Assembly (NCBI RefSeq): GCF_001442755.1
Contig: NZ_CP006367.1
Span: forward strand, 2,604,001 to 2,668,000
Direction: 5' to 3'
DNA: 64,000 nt
Source: Aureimonas sp. AU20
GTDB lineage: Bacteria > Pseudomonadota > Alphaproteobacteria > Rhizobiales > Rhizobiaceae
Below the pieces are notes generated by a model. The model saw nothing but the letters and a program-made list of their open reading frames with translations. It was not told the DNA's origin and did no database searches. Below, one piece after another: positions 38,444-47,144 of this stretch (position 1 is the first letter of the stretch; every line of letters starts with the position of its first letter). A program made the position numbers and the translations under genes.

Positions 38444-38739
38444 TCGCCTTTTCAGACTCCGATTAAGGGTCGTGCCAATTAGGAAATAGGGACGATCCGG
38501 TCCCTTACCCAGCGCAGAGCGTCGGTTCGAACGAAAGCCTGTGAGAAACGCCAGCTTTCCAACCTTTTGTCGCCTTGCCCAGCCGTTCGCTCGTCTAAGC
38601 CATGTGACGAGGCGTAGTCGCGGAGCGTGCCGGAATGGTGGCCTCCCGCAAAAATCTCGGCAGCTTCCCCAAGTGCCCCCTTTTCAAATCGGAACAAGTC
38701 ACGTTATAGGGCTCCTCGTTCGCAGACGATGCGAGCCTT

Positions 38740-38814
38740 TCCCCGGTAGCTCAGTGGTAGAGCAATCGACTGTTAATCGATCGGTCGCTGGTTCGAATCC
38801 GGCCCGGGGAGCCA
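38740..38814 (+). tRNA. tRNA-Asn, anticodon GUU
   Basis: Acceptor TCCCCGG/CCGGGGA, D-arm GCTCAGTGGTAGAGC, anticodon stem-loop TCGACTGTTAATCGA (anticodon GTT), T-arm CTGGTTCGAATCCGG, encoded GCCA. 75 bases. Confidence 0.97.
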
Positions 38815-39083
38815 AGTCAAGCCATCCGCCTTTTCGTTGGATTGATGCTGGCTGAAGAACTCACCTTACTTCATCTGTCGATCGCGGCTTCGCGCCGCCC
38901 CGATGATGCTCCCGCGTTGCGCGGCTTGCCTGCCCCTCCCCAATCGGAACGCAATTCCTATCTGCTCGTCTTCGCGAGAAAAAGGCGATCGGATGGCAAT
39001 GCACGGCTGAAATGCCTGTTCTTGCCGCTCCGGGATCGCCCCCCTAGGGTCCACCGCATCCCTTCCCACGATTCGGAGCCGCC

Positions 39084-40127
39084 ATGTCCAGACTCAACTC
39101 CGTGATCGACGCCATCGGCAACACGCCGTTGATCCGTCTCGCCAAAGCCAGCGAGATCACGGGCTGCGAGATCTACGGCAAGGCGGAGTTCCTCAATCCC
39201 GGCCAGTCGGTCAAGGACCGCGCAGGGCTCTTCATCATCCGCGATGCCGAGGCGCGGGGTCTCCTGCAGCCGGGCGGCGTCATCGTCGAAGGCACGGCCG
39301 GCAACACGGGCATTGGTCTTTCGCTTGTGGCCGACGCGCTCGGCTACAAGACGGTGATCGTCATCCCCGACACGCAGGCGCAGGAGAAGAAGGACGCGCT
39401 GCGCCTGATGGGAGCCGAGCTGATCGAGGTCCCGGCCGTCCCTTACAAGAACCCCAACAATTACGTGAAGCTCTCCGGGCGCCTCGCCGAGCAGCTGGCG
39501 CGCACGCATCCGCAAGGCGCGATCTGGGCCAACCAGTTCGACAACACCGCCAATCGCGACGGCCATGTCGTGACCACCGCCGAGGAGATCTGGCACCAGA
39601 CCGGCGGCCAGGTGGACGGGTTCGTCTGCGCGGTCGGCACGGGCGGCACGCTAGCCGGCACCGCGATGGGTCTGAAGCGCCATTCCAGCCATATCAAGAT
39701 CGGCATCGCCGATCCGTTGGGTGCCGCGCTCTACAGTTTCTACAAGACGGGCGAGTTCCGCTCCGAAGGCAATTCGATCACGGAAGGGATCGGCCAAGGC
39801 CGCATCACCGCCAATCTCGAAGGGTTCGAGCCCGATTTCGCCTATCAAATCCCTGACGAGGAGGCGCTTCCGATCCTGTTCGATCTGGTGGGCCAGGAAG
39901 GGCTCTGCCTAGGCGGCTCGTCCGGCATCAACATCGCCGGCGCCATCCGTATGGCGCGCGAGCTGGGGCCGGGCCATACGATCGTGACCATCCTTTGCGA
40001 CTACGGCAATCGCTATCAGTCCAAGCTTTTCAATCCCGAGTTCCTGCGCTCCAAGAACCTGCCGACGCCCGACTGGCTCGAGGCGCAGCCGGCCTTCGAC
40101 ATCCCATTCGTCTCAGTGGATGCGTGA
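39084..40127 (+). CDS. cysK: Cysteine synthase A (O-acetylserine sulfhydrylase)
   Basis: PLP enzyme that makes cysteine from O-acetylserine and sulfide. The protein has 347 residues, at the long end of the family. The PLP lysine is Lys44 in NPGQSVKDRAGLF. Other blocks are GTAGNTGIGLSLVA (substrate loop), VGTGGTLAGTAMG (phosphate-binding) and GGSSGINIAGAIRMA. The ATG follows GGAGCC. Its stop is 2 bases before the alaX start, so the two form an operon, and the downstream sulfurtransferase gene suggests a sulfur-metabolism cluster. A cystathionine beta-synthase-type role is possible but less likely. Confidence 0.93.
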   Translation: MSRLNSVIDAIGNTPLIRLAKASEITGCEIYGKAEFLNPGQSVKDRAGLFIIRDAEARGLLQPGGVIVEGTAGNTGIGLSLVADALGYKTVIVIPDTQAQEKKDALRLMGAELIEVPAVPYKNPNNYVKLSGRLAEQLARTHPQGAIWANQFDNTANRDGHVVTTAEEIWHQTGGQVDGFVCAVGTGGTLAGTAMGLKRHSSHIKIGIADPLGAALYSFYKTGEFRSEGNSITEGIGQGRITANLEGFEPDFAYQIPDEEALPILFDLVGQEGLCLGGSSGINIAGAIRMARELGPGHTIVTILCDYGNRYQSKLFNPEFLRSKNLPTPDWLEAQPAFDIPFVSVDA

Positions 40128-40129
40128 AC

Positions 40130-40864
40130 ATGGAGACTGAGGCGGTCTATTCTGAGGACAGCTATCTTTCGACCATGGAGGCGCGTCTCGTTCGGATCGA
40201 AAGCGAGAGGGCGCTCGTCTTCGATCGCTCGAACTTCTTTCCCGCCGGCGGCGGCCAGCCGGGCGACCAAGGCTTCATCGAGCGACCGGACGGAACACAG
40301 GTCCCCGTTCTGGACACGCGCTATACGGAAGACCGATCCGCCATAGCGCTCGTGGTCGGCGAAGGGGTCACCTTGCCGGAGCCCGGTGAGATGGTCGTTC
40401 TGCATGTCGACTGGGGGCGGCGCTATCAGTTGATGCGCATGCACACGGCGCTGCATCTCCTCACCGTGGTCTGCCCCTATCCCGTGACCGGCGCCGCCGT
40501 GGGCGAGGAGGAAGGGCGAATCGACTTCGACCTGCCCGAAGCCGAGACGGACAAGGCGGAGGTTACAGTGCGGCTCATGGCCCTGGTGGAGGCCAACCAT
40601 CCCGTTTCCATTCGCTGGATCACGGACGAGGAGCTCGACGCCAACCCATCGTTGGTGAAGTCGGCCAATGTTCGCCCGCCGCGCGGCGCCGGCCGGGTGC
40701 GGCTGGTGGCGATCGGCGCGAACGGCGAGATCGACTCGCAGCCCTGCGGCGGCACGCATGTCTCGGAAACGCAGGAGATCGGCGAGATTCACATCTCCAA
40801 GATCGAGAAGAAGGGTAAGACGAACCGCCGCTTCCGCCTTCGCTTCGGACCAGCGGCGAGCTGA
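40130..40864 (+). CDS. AlaX-like alanyl-tRNA editing hydrolase
   Basis: Stand-alone trans-editing protein that removes serine or glycine from mischarged tRNA-Ala. From METEAVYSEDSYLSTMEARL at 40130 it has 244 residues. The zinc ligands are visible: HTALH (HxxxH) and QPCGGTHVSETQEIG (C and H), and the AlaX glycine motif is FFPAGGGQPGDQG. It begins 2 bases after cysK. Co-transcription of a mischarging editor with cysteine synthesis suggests protection against serine-type misacylation, which is inference. Confidence 0.92.
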   Translation: METEAVYSEDSYLSTMEARLVRIESERALVFDRSNFFPAGGGQPGDQGFIERPDGTQVPVLDTRYTEDRSAIALVVGEGVTLPEPGEMVVLHVDWGRRYQLMRMHTALHLLTVVCPYPVTGAAVGEEEGRIDFDLPEAETDKAEVTVRLMALVEANHPVSIRWITDEELDANPSLVKSANVRPPRGAGRVRLVAIGANGEIDSQPCGGTHVSETQEIGEIHISKIEKKGKTNRRFRLRFGPAAS

Positions 40865-40981
40865 CGCATTCGGCAGCCCACGCCCCTGGCTTCGGCCGAT
40901 CGATGGCTTGACGCTTCGCCCTTTCGCCGGGGCACGACGCTCTTTATGGTGCAGCCACCCGAACGCGGAGCGAGGTTCCCG

Positions 40982-41833
40982 GTGAGCGACAATCCCTTTC
41001 TGATCAGCGCCGAGGATCTGCAGGGCCATATCGGCCGCGAGGGACTCTCGGTGGTGGACGCCTCCTGGTATCTGCCGGCTCAGAAGCGCTTCGCCCGACC
41101 CGAATTCGAGGCCGGCCACCTGCCCGGCGCCGTTTTCTTCGATCAGGACGCGATCGCCGACAAGGCGTCATCCCTTCCCCATACGCTGCCGAGCGAAGCG
41201 TTCTTCTCGGAGGCCGTCAGCGCGCTCGGAATTCGCGAGACGGACACGATCGTCGTCTATGACGGGATGGGCTTCTTTTCCGCGCCACGAGTCTGGTGGA
41301 TGTTCCGCACCTTCGGCGCGAAGGACGTGCGCCTTCTCGATGGCGGCCTCCCCGCTTGGGTTCAGGCGGGCTTCCCGCTAGAAACCGTAATGCCCGACAA
41401 GGCCGCCGCTCACTTCAACGGCAAGCTAGATCCCTACTCCGTCGTGTTCCTCGAAGAGATGAAGGGAATCGTTGCCGAAGGCGCGCATCAGATTGCCGAC
41501 GCGCGATCGGGCGAGCGCTTTCGCGCCGAGGCGCCAGAGCCGCGTGAGGGCGTGCGCGGGGGCCATATGCCGGGTGCCCGCTCCGTACCGATCGGCACGC
41601 TCGCCGAAAACGGCCGGCTGAAGGACGAAGCGAGCCTTCGCGCGATCTTCAGCGAAGCGGGAATCGACCCCGCTCGGCCGGTCGTCACGTCCTGCGGATC
41701 GGGTGTGACTGCGGCTGCAATCAATTTCGCGCTCGCTTCGCTCCCCCATACGACTGTACGGCTTTACGACGGGTCCTGGACCGAATGGGGCTCCCGCGAC
41801 GACACGCCGGTCGAAACCGGCCCTGCCCGATGA
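40982..41833 (+). CDS. sseA: 3-mercaptopyruvate sulfurtransferase
   Basis: Two-domain rhodanese that transfers sulfur from 3-mercaptopyruvate to thiols or cyanide. The GTG at 40982 follows GAGG at 6 bases and gives 283 residues; an ATG at 40946 has no ribosome site. The N-terminal rhodanese domain includes PEFEAGHLPGAVFFDQDAIA, and the catalytic loop of the second domain is VVTSCGSGVTAAA, the CGSGVT signature of the mercaptopyruvate enzyme rather than thiosulfate rhodanese. It follows alaX and lies 17 bases before the GNAT gene. Confidence 0.93.
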   Translation: MSDNPFLISAEDLQGHIGREGLSVVDASWYLPAQKRFARPEFEAGHLPGAVFFDQDAIADKASSLPHTLPSEAFFSEAVSALGIRETDTIVVYDGMGFFSAPRVWWMFRTFGAKDVRLLDGGLPAWVQAGFPLETVMPDKAAAHFNGKLDPYSVVFLEEMKGIVAEGAHQIADARSGERFRAEAPEPREGVRGGHMPGARSVPIGTLAENGRLKDEASLRAIFSEAGIDPARPVVTSCGSGVTAAAINFALASLPHTTVRLYDGSWTEWGSRDDTPVETGPAR

Positions 41834-41850
41834 AAGACTGACGCCGAATC

Positions 41851-42372
41851 ATGCGCCTTCTCACCACCACAGTCACGCAGCTCGTCCTGCACCAGCTGCC
41901 CGACGGCCCCGTGCCCGCTCCCCAGAACGGCCGGGAATACGTTCTCCTGAAGGTTCGGCAGATCCCGCTCGCCTATTACCGCTACCTCTACGAGGCCGTG
42001 GGCAAGCCCTATCACTGGACCTCGCGCCGGCTTGGCGACGCCAGCCTGTCACGCGAAATTCACGCGCCCAACGTACGTCTGCGCATCCTGTATTGCGACG
42101 GCGTTCCGGCCGGATGGTTCGAACTGGATGTGGGCCGCGCTCCGCGCGACACGCGGCTGGTGCATTTCGCCATCATGCCGGAGTTCCGGGGCCAGGGCCT
42201 CGCGCGTCACCTCCTGTCGCAGGCGATCGTCGCCGGCTTCGAGGACCAGCCGAGCGCCCTGACGGTGGAGACCAACACACTGGACCACCCGGCCGCGCTA
42301 CCGCTCTACCGCAAGATGGGGTTCCGCCCGGTGTCGACCCGCGAGGTCTCGACGCCGGCCTACGAAGACTGA
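41851..42372 (+). CDS. GNAT family N-acetyltransferase
   Basis: A 173-residue acetyltransferase. The acetyl-CoA binding motif is HFAIMPEFRGQGLARHLLSQ (about residue 110), followed by ALTVETNTLDHPAALPLYRK and MGFRPVSTREV, the C-terminal GNAT signature. The acceptor substrate is unknown. It lies 17 bases after sseA and 46 bases before cpdB, all on the plus strand, so it is likely part of the cysK-alaX-sseA transcript. Confidence 0.88.
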   Translation: MRLLTTTVTQLVLHQLPDGPVPAPQNGREYVLLKVRQIPLAYYRYLYEAVGKPYHWTSRRLGDASLSREIHAPNVRLRILYCDGVPAGWFELDVGRAPRDTRLVHFAIMPEFRGQGLARHLLSQAIVAGFEDQPSALTVETNTLDHPAALPLYRKMGFRPVSTREVSTPAYED

Positions 42373-42418
42373 CGGGAAAGGGCGGCGCGAGGCGCGCCCA
42401 TCCAGACAAGGAGATCCG

Positions 42419-44377
42419 ATGGCGACCGATGGCTCCCAGCTGAACCGGCGGCATTTTCTCGCGGCCAGCGGCGCCCTCGCCGCCGGCGTCGTGCTTCATC
42501 CCTGGAGCGCGAAGGCCGAGGCAAGTCAGGCGCATCTGCGCCTGATGGAAACCACGGATCTTCACGTCAACGTCTTCCCCTACGACTATTACGCCGACAA
42601 GGAGACGCCGACGGTCGGACTCGCGCGCACCGCGGCGATCGTGGATCGCATCCGCGCGGAGGCGAAGAACGCACTTCTTTTCGACAATGGCGACTTCCTT
42701 CAGGGCAACCCGATGGGCGACTACATCGCCTTCGAGCGCGGCATGAAGGCTGGCGATACGCATCCGGTGGTCGCAGCCATGAACACACTGCGCTACGACG
42801 CGGGGACGCTCGGCAATCACGAGTTCAACTACGGGCTCGACTTCCTCGAAGCGACGCTGACGAAAGCCAACTTCCCCGTCGTCAGCGCCAATGTCCAGAC
42901 GAGCGCCGGCGCGCCGCTCGTGCCGCCCTATATCGTGCTGGATCGGCAGATCGAGCTCGGCGACGGCACGCGCCACCCGATCCGCATCGGCGTGATCGGC
43001 TTCGTGCCGCCACAGATCACGGTGTGGGACGCGCAAAACTTCAAGGGCCGCGCGACGACGCGAGGCATCGTGGAAGCGGCGCGCGAGCTTGTCCCCAAGC
43101 TCCGCGCGGAAAAGGTCGATCTCGTGCTCGCGCTTTGCCATTCCGGCATCGCGGCCGGCTCGGCCGAGGATACGGGGCTGGAGAACGCCGCGCTGCAGCT
43201 TGCCTCCGTCGAGGGGATCGACGCGCTGTTCTGCGGCCATCAGCATCTTCGTTTCCCCGGCGAGGACTTCAAGTCGATCGAAGGCGCGGACTGGCAGAAG
43301 GGCACGCTCGCCGGCAAACCCGCCGTCATGGCCGGCTTCTGGGGTTCCGATCTCGGCTTGATCGACCTTCTTCTGGAACGCTCGGGCGAAGGCTGGCGCG
43401 TCGTCTCGGCGACATCGGAGCTGCGCCCGATCTACGAGCGCGTCGATCGCAAGCCCAAGGCGCTGGTGGAATCCAAGCCCGAAGTGCTGGCCGCCGCCCA
43501 AAGCGAGCACGAGGCGACGCTGAACTATGTCCGCCGCCCCGTCGGCGAAACCCGGGCGCCTCTGCATTCCTTCTTCGCTCTCGTGGCGGACGATCCGTCC
43601 GTGCAGATCGTGAACCAGGCGCAGCTCTGGTACATGAAGGAAATCCTGGCACAGACCGAGTTCAAGGACCTCCCGCTGCTCTCGGCCGCCGCGCCCTTCA
43701 AATCCGGCGGGCGCTCGGGGCCGGACTACTACACCGACATTCCGGCGGGGCCGATTGCGATTCGAAACGTCGCCGATCTCTATCTCTATCCCAACACCGT
43801 CCAGGCGGTGCGCATCACGGGCGCCGAGGTGAAGGACTGGCTGGACATGTCGGCCGGCATCTTCCGCCAGATCGAACCCGGCAGGGCGGACCAGGAACTG
43901 ATCGCCGACGGCTTCCCGTCTTACAATTTCGACGTGATCGACGGTGTGACCTATCGTATCGACGTGACCAAGCCGCCGCGCTTCGACAAGGACGGCGCGT
44001 TGGTCAATCGCGACATCTCGCGCATCGTCGATCTCGCGTTCGACCGAAAACCGGTCGACCCCAAGGCGTCCTTCGTCGTGGTTACCAACAACTACCGCGC
44101 CGGCGGCGGCGGCAAGTTCCCCGGCATCGGGCCGGACAAGATCGTCTTCGTCGCGCCGGACGCCAATCGCGATGTGCTGATCCGCTATATCGTGGAGCAG
44201 AAGGTGATCGACCCCAAGGCCGATCGGAACTGGCGCTTCGAGGCCTCGCCCGGCACCTCCGTCCTGTTCAGCACCGGCCCCGCCTCGGCCGCTCATCTGA
44301 AAGACGTGTCCGAGTTGAAGCTCGAGGAGGCGGGACGAACGGACGAGGGCTATGCGCGCTATCGCCTGTCGCTCTGA
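42419..44377 (+). CDS. cpdB: Tat-exported 2',3'-cyclic-nucleotide 2'-phosphodiesterase
   Basis: Bifunctional periplasmic 2',3'-cyclic-nucleotide phosphodiesterase/3'-nucleotidase that scavenges phosphate and nucleosides. The 652-residue protein carries a twin-arginine signal (LNRRHFLAASGALAAGVVLH) with cleavage near AKA. Metallophosphatase motifs are present: METTDLHVNVFPYDYY, FDNGDFLQGNPMGDYIA, GNHEFNYGLDFL, LCHSGIAAGS and FCGHQHLRFPG. The 5'-nucleotidase C-terminal domain includes NNYRAGGGGKFPGI. The ATG follows AAGGAG. It is the clearest client in this window for the Tat system at 19.4-21.0 kb. Confidence 0.94.
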   Translation: MATDGSQLNRRHFLAASGALAAGVVLHPWSAKAEASQAHLRLMETTDLHVNVFPYDYYADKETPTVGLARTAAIVDRIRAEAKNALLFDNGDFLQGNPMGDYIAFERGMKAGDTHPVVAAMNTLRYDAGTLGNHEFNYGLDFLEATLTKANFPVVSANVQTSAGAPLVPPYIVLDRQIELGDGTRHPIRIGVIGFVPPQITVWDAQNFKGRATTRGIVEAARELVPKLRAEKVDLVLALCHSGIAAGSAEDTGLENAALQLASVEGIDALFCGHQHLRFPGEDFKSIEGADWQKGTLAGKPAVMAGFWGSDLGLIDLLLERSGEGWRVVSATSELRPIYERVDRKPKALVESKPEVLAAAQSEHEATLNYVRRPVGETRAPLHSFFALVADDPSVQIVNQAQLWYMKEILAQTEFKDLPLLSAAAPFKSGGRSGPDYYTDIPAGPIAIRNVADLYLYPNTVQAVRITGAEVKDWLDMSAGIFRQIEPGRADQELIADGFPSYNFDVIDGVTYRIDVTKPPRFDKDGALVNRDISRIVDLAFDRKPVDPKASFVVVTNNYRAGGGGKFPGIGPDKIVFVAPDANRDVLIRYIVEQKVIDPKADRNWRFEASPGTSVLFSTGPASAAHLKDVSELKLEEAGRTDEGYARYRLSL

Positions 44378-44533
44378 ACCTCTGCCCCGCGCGATGATCT
44401 GCCAAGCGTCGTGACGACTTCAAAAGACCGCGCGGGTCTTCTAGAGGCTTGTTGAAGAGCCGCGCGGGTCACCGGGGCGGCGATCCGACTGCCCCGACGT
44501 CCCGTCTCGCCGCCCGGCGGGGCGCTCCACAGG

Positions 44534-45532
44534 ATGCCCGACTTGCTCCACTTGCGCCGCGCCTTGTTTGTCCTGATCCCCCTCCTCGTGATCCTTGCCG
44601 GTCTCTGGGTCTTCGGCGAGAGAGAGCCGGCGCGGCTGGAGCCGAGCTTCAATGCTGCCGCGATCGGCAGCGACCCTGCGGCCTATCTCGCGCGTACCGA
44701 GGCCGACATTCCCAATCTGCGCCCCAATGCGCAAAAGGAGATCGTCTGGGCCTATCCGCTGTCGCACGCCAAGACGCCCCTGGCATTGGTCTATGTCCAC
44801 GGCTTCTCGGCAGCGAAGGGCGAGGCGCGACCGCTGGCCGACGAGATCGCCAAGCGGCTCGGCGCCAATCTCTTCTACACCCGCCTCGCCGGCCACGGAC
44901 GCGACGGCACGGCCATGGGCGAGGCAAGCGTCGGAGACTGGATAGACGACATGGCCGAGGCCATGGCGATCGGCCGGCGGCTCGGCGAAAAGGTCGTGGT
45001 GATCGGCTCGTCCACCGGCGCGACGCTGGCGACGCTGGCCGCAAGCCGCCCGGACTTGTCGGAGGACATGGCCGGCCTCGTTCTCCTATCTCCCAACTAT
45101 CGACTGCAGGATTGGCGCAGCTTCGCCCTGCGGCTGCCCTTCGCGCGCAAGCTGCTGCCGCTGATCGAGGACGAGACCTATCGTTACACGCCGATGAACG
45201 AGGCCTTCGGCGCGAACTGGACGGTGAGCTACCCCACGCTTGCGCTCCTCCCCATGGCGCGCCTCGTGGAGATCGTCGGCGGACTGGATGTCTCCGCCAT
45301 CAATGTGCCCGCCCTGTTCGTCACTGCGCCGAACGACTCGCTGGTTGATCCGCAGCGCACGGCCGAGGTGGCGGCGCACTGGGGCGCACCGCATCAGGAG
45401 ATTACGGTCTCCGACAGCGCCGACCCGCAGCATCACATCCTGGCGGGCGAGATCGTCTCTCCCAACACGACGGAGCGGCTGGCGGGGCAGATCGCGGATT
45501 GGATCACCGCGCTGCCCGGCTCCAAGCCTTGA
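44534..45532 (+). CDS. Membrane-anchored alpha/beta hydrolase
   Basis: A 332-residue serine hydrolase with an N-terminal membrane helix or uncleaved signal (ALFVLIPLLVILAGLWVFGE). The oxyanion region is LALVYVHGFSAAKGEARPLA, the nucleophile elbow is VVVIGSSTGATLATLA (Ser in GSSTG), and candidate catalytic acid and His are in TAPNDSLVDPQ and DPQHHILAGE. The substrate is unknown; lipase- or carboxylesterase-type activity is likely. It ends at a terminator shared with convergent ilvA. Confidence 0.86.
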   Translation: MPDLLHLRRALFVLIPLLVILAGLWVFGEREPARLEPSFNAAAIGSDPAAYLARTEADIPNLRPNAQKEIVWAYPLSHAKTPLALVYVHGFSAAKGEARPLADEIAKRLGANLFYTRLAGHGRDGTAMGEASVGDWIDDMAEAMAIGRRLGEKVVVIGSSTGATLATLAASRPDLSEDMAGLVLLSPNYRLQDWRSFALRLPFARKLLPLIEDETYRYTPMNEAFGANWTVSYPTLALLPMARLVEIVGGLDVSAINVPALFVTAPNDSLVDPQRTAEVAAHWGAPHQEITVSDSADPQHHILAGEIVSPNTTERLAGQIADWITALPGSKP

Positions 45533-45538
45533 TACAAG

Positions 45539-45569
45539 AAGGGCGGCGATTGGTTTCGCCGCCCTTTTT
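45539..45569 (+). terminator. Terminator between the hydrolase gene and ilvA
   Basis: AAGGGCGGCGA (45539-45549) pairs with TCGCCGCCCTT (45556-45566), a perfect 11-base stem followed by TTTCG on the plus strand. It may also slow transcription arriving from ilvA, although the minus side lacks a long T run. Confidence 0.92.
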
Positions 45570-45580
45570 CGTGCGTCGGA

Positions 45581-46834
45581 TCAGATCAGGAGATCGGACA
45601 TGATCTGGTTTTCGGTTATGTCCTGGTAACGGATACCTTCGTCCGCGAAGCGCCTCAGCAGGATGTCGAAATTGCCGGGCTCGCGCGTTTCGATGCCGAG
45701 AAGGATCGAGCCGAACTCCCGCGTGCTCTTCTTCAGATACTCGAAGCGGGCGATATCGTCGTCCGGGCCGAGCAGAGCCAGAAAGTCCCGCAGGGCGCCC
45801 GGCCGCTGCGCCAAGCGCAGGATGAAGTATTTCTTGCGCCCCTCGAAGCGCAGCGCCCGCTCCTTCACGTCCGGCAGGCGTTCGAAGTCGAAATTGCCGC
45901 CCGACACGACCAGCACCGCCGTCTTGCCTTTCAACTCGGGCCCGAGCGTGCGCAGCGCATCGATCGCCAGAGCGCCAGCCGGCTCCACGACGATACCCTC
46001 GACATTCAGCATTTCCAGCATCGTGTTGCACAGGCGCCCTTCGGGCGAGAGCACGACCTGCTCGGGCGCGAAGCGGCTGAGGATTTCGAAGGGCAGAGCG
46101 CCGATCTCGGCTACCGCCGCGCCATCCACGAACCCGTCCATCTGCGGCAGGCGCACGCGGCGCCGCTCCTGCAGGCTGGTGCGCAGGCTCGGCGCGCCCA
46201 TGGGCTCGGCAAGGCGGAAGGCTGGCTTGCGCTGACCGTCGAAATAGAGCGCCATGCCCGAGGCGAGACCGCCGCCGCCGACCGGCAGGACGAGCATGTC
46301 GATCGCCTCGTCGCCGAGCTGACGCAGCGTTTCCAGTGCCACGGTCGCCTGGCCTTCGACGATGTCGGCATGGTCGAAGGGCGGCACCATCTCGGCGCCA
46401 CTGGAGGCGGCATAGGCGCGCGCCGCCGCATAGCAATCGTCGAAGAAGTCGCCGACCAGCTCGATCTCGATCGCGCCGCCGCCGAAGGTGCGCGTCTTGT
46501 CGATCTTCTGCTGCGGCGTCGTCACCGGCATGAAGACGCGGCCCTCGACGCCGAAATGGCGGCAGGCGAAAGCGAAGCCCTGGGCGTGGTTGCCCGCCGA
46601 GGCGCAGGTGAAGCGCGCCTCCGGGCCGCCGCGCGCGAGCCGCTTGCGCATGAAGTTGAAGGCGCCACGAATCTTGTAGGAGCGGACGGGGGTCAGATCC
46701 TCGCGCTTCAGGAAGATGCGCGCGCCGTAGCGGTTGGAAAGATGCTCGTTCAGCTGCAGCGGCGTCTCCCCGAAAAGGGAGCGCAGCGCCTCTTCCGCCT
46801 GCGCGACGCGGGCGTGAAAATCAGGTTGGGTCAT
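45581..46834 (-). CDS. ilvA: Threonine ammonia-lyase (threonine deaminase)
   Basis: PLP enzyme converting threonine to 2-oxobutyrate, the first step of isoleucine synthesis. The 417-residue protein is the shorter form with one ACT-like regulatory region. The PLP lysine is Lys54 in VRSYKIRGAFN. Other blocks: CASAGNHAQGFAFACR, VLPVGGGGLASGMAL, VVSGGNFDFERL. The C-terminal ACT-like region (about 335-410) begins KYFILRLAQRPGALRDFLAL, which suggests feedback control. A strongly translated short reading frame 160 bases upstream may be an attenuator leader. Confidence 0.94.
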   Translation of the reverse strand: MTQPDFHARVAQAEEALRSLFGETPLQLNEHLSNRYGARIFLKREDLTPVRSYKIRGAFNFMRKRLARGGPEARFTCASAGNHAQGFAFACRHFGVEGRVFMPVTTPQQKIDKTRTFGGGAIEIELVGDFFDDCYAAARAYAASSGAEMVPPFDHADIVEGQATVALETLRQLGDEAIDMLVLPVGGGGLASGMALYFDGQRKPAFRLAEPMGAPSLRTSLQERRRVRLPQMDGFVDGAAVAEIGALPFEILSRFAPEQVVLSPEGRLCNTMLEMLNVEGIVVEPAGALAIDALRTLGPELKGKTAVLVVSGGNFDFERLPDVKERALRFEGRKKYFILRLAQRPGALRDFLALLGPDDDIARFEYLKKSTREFGSILLGIETREPGNFDILLRRFADEGIRYQDITENQIMSDLLI

Positions 46835-46992
46835 GGATCTGTCTTCGGTCGAAAGGCGGTCGAGACCTTGTGCCTCGAGCCAGCCAGAAGCGGGCCGACG
46901 GCCCGGAAAGGATCGGTTGCGACGGACCGCCGGACGGCGGGCGACGCAGGCCGGACGCGCTCGGCGCCGGACGCTGCAAGCAGCGGCGGTGC

Positions 46993-47055
46993 CTAGAGGG
47001 CGCCGGCGCCGATAATCAGGGACGCGATCCCGCCGATCGATGTTCTCTGCGCCAT
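46993..47055 (-). CDS. Possible 20-codon leader peptide upstream of ilvA
   Basis: A short frame reading MAQRTSIGGIASLIIGAGAL then TAG. It has a strong ribosome site (AAGGGGGA, 6 bases before the ATG). It lies 158 bases upstream of ilvA on the same strand and carries four Ile and two Leu codons in 20. The GC-rich stretch between it and ilvA contains several short inverted repeats (around GTCCGGCGCC and CGCCCGCCGTCCGGCGG), but no convincing terminator with a T tract. It may be an amino-acid-responsive leader, a small hydrophobic protein, or chance. Confidence 0.35.
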   Translation of the reverse strand: MAQRTSIGGIASLIIGAGAL

Positions 47056-47144
47056 CGCACGTCCCCCTTCGTCACCTTGTTTCGACCGATTCTGCTCTTC
47101 CTCCAACACGCGGCATTTGTAAAGCCGCACGGATTCGGATCGGC

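Noticed and set aside
38479..38697. Minus-strand frame of 72 codons between the small membrane protein gene and tRNA-Asn
   Set aside because: It needs a TTG start, lacks a ribosome site and has no recognisable family.
38842..39105. Plus-strand frame between tRNA-Asn and cysK
   Set aside because: Pro/Arg-rich translation, no ribosome site, and overlaps the cysK start in another frame.
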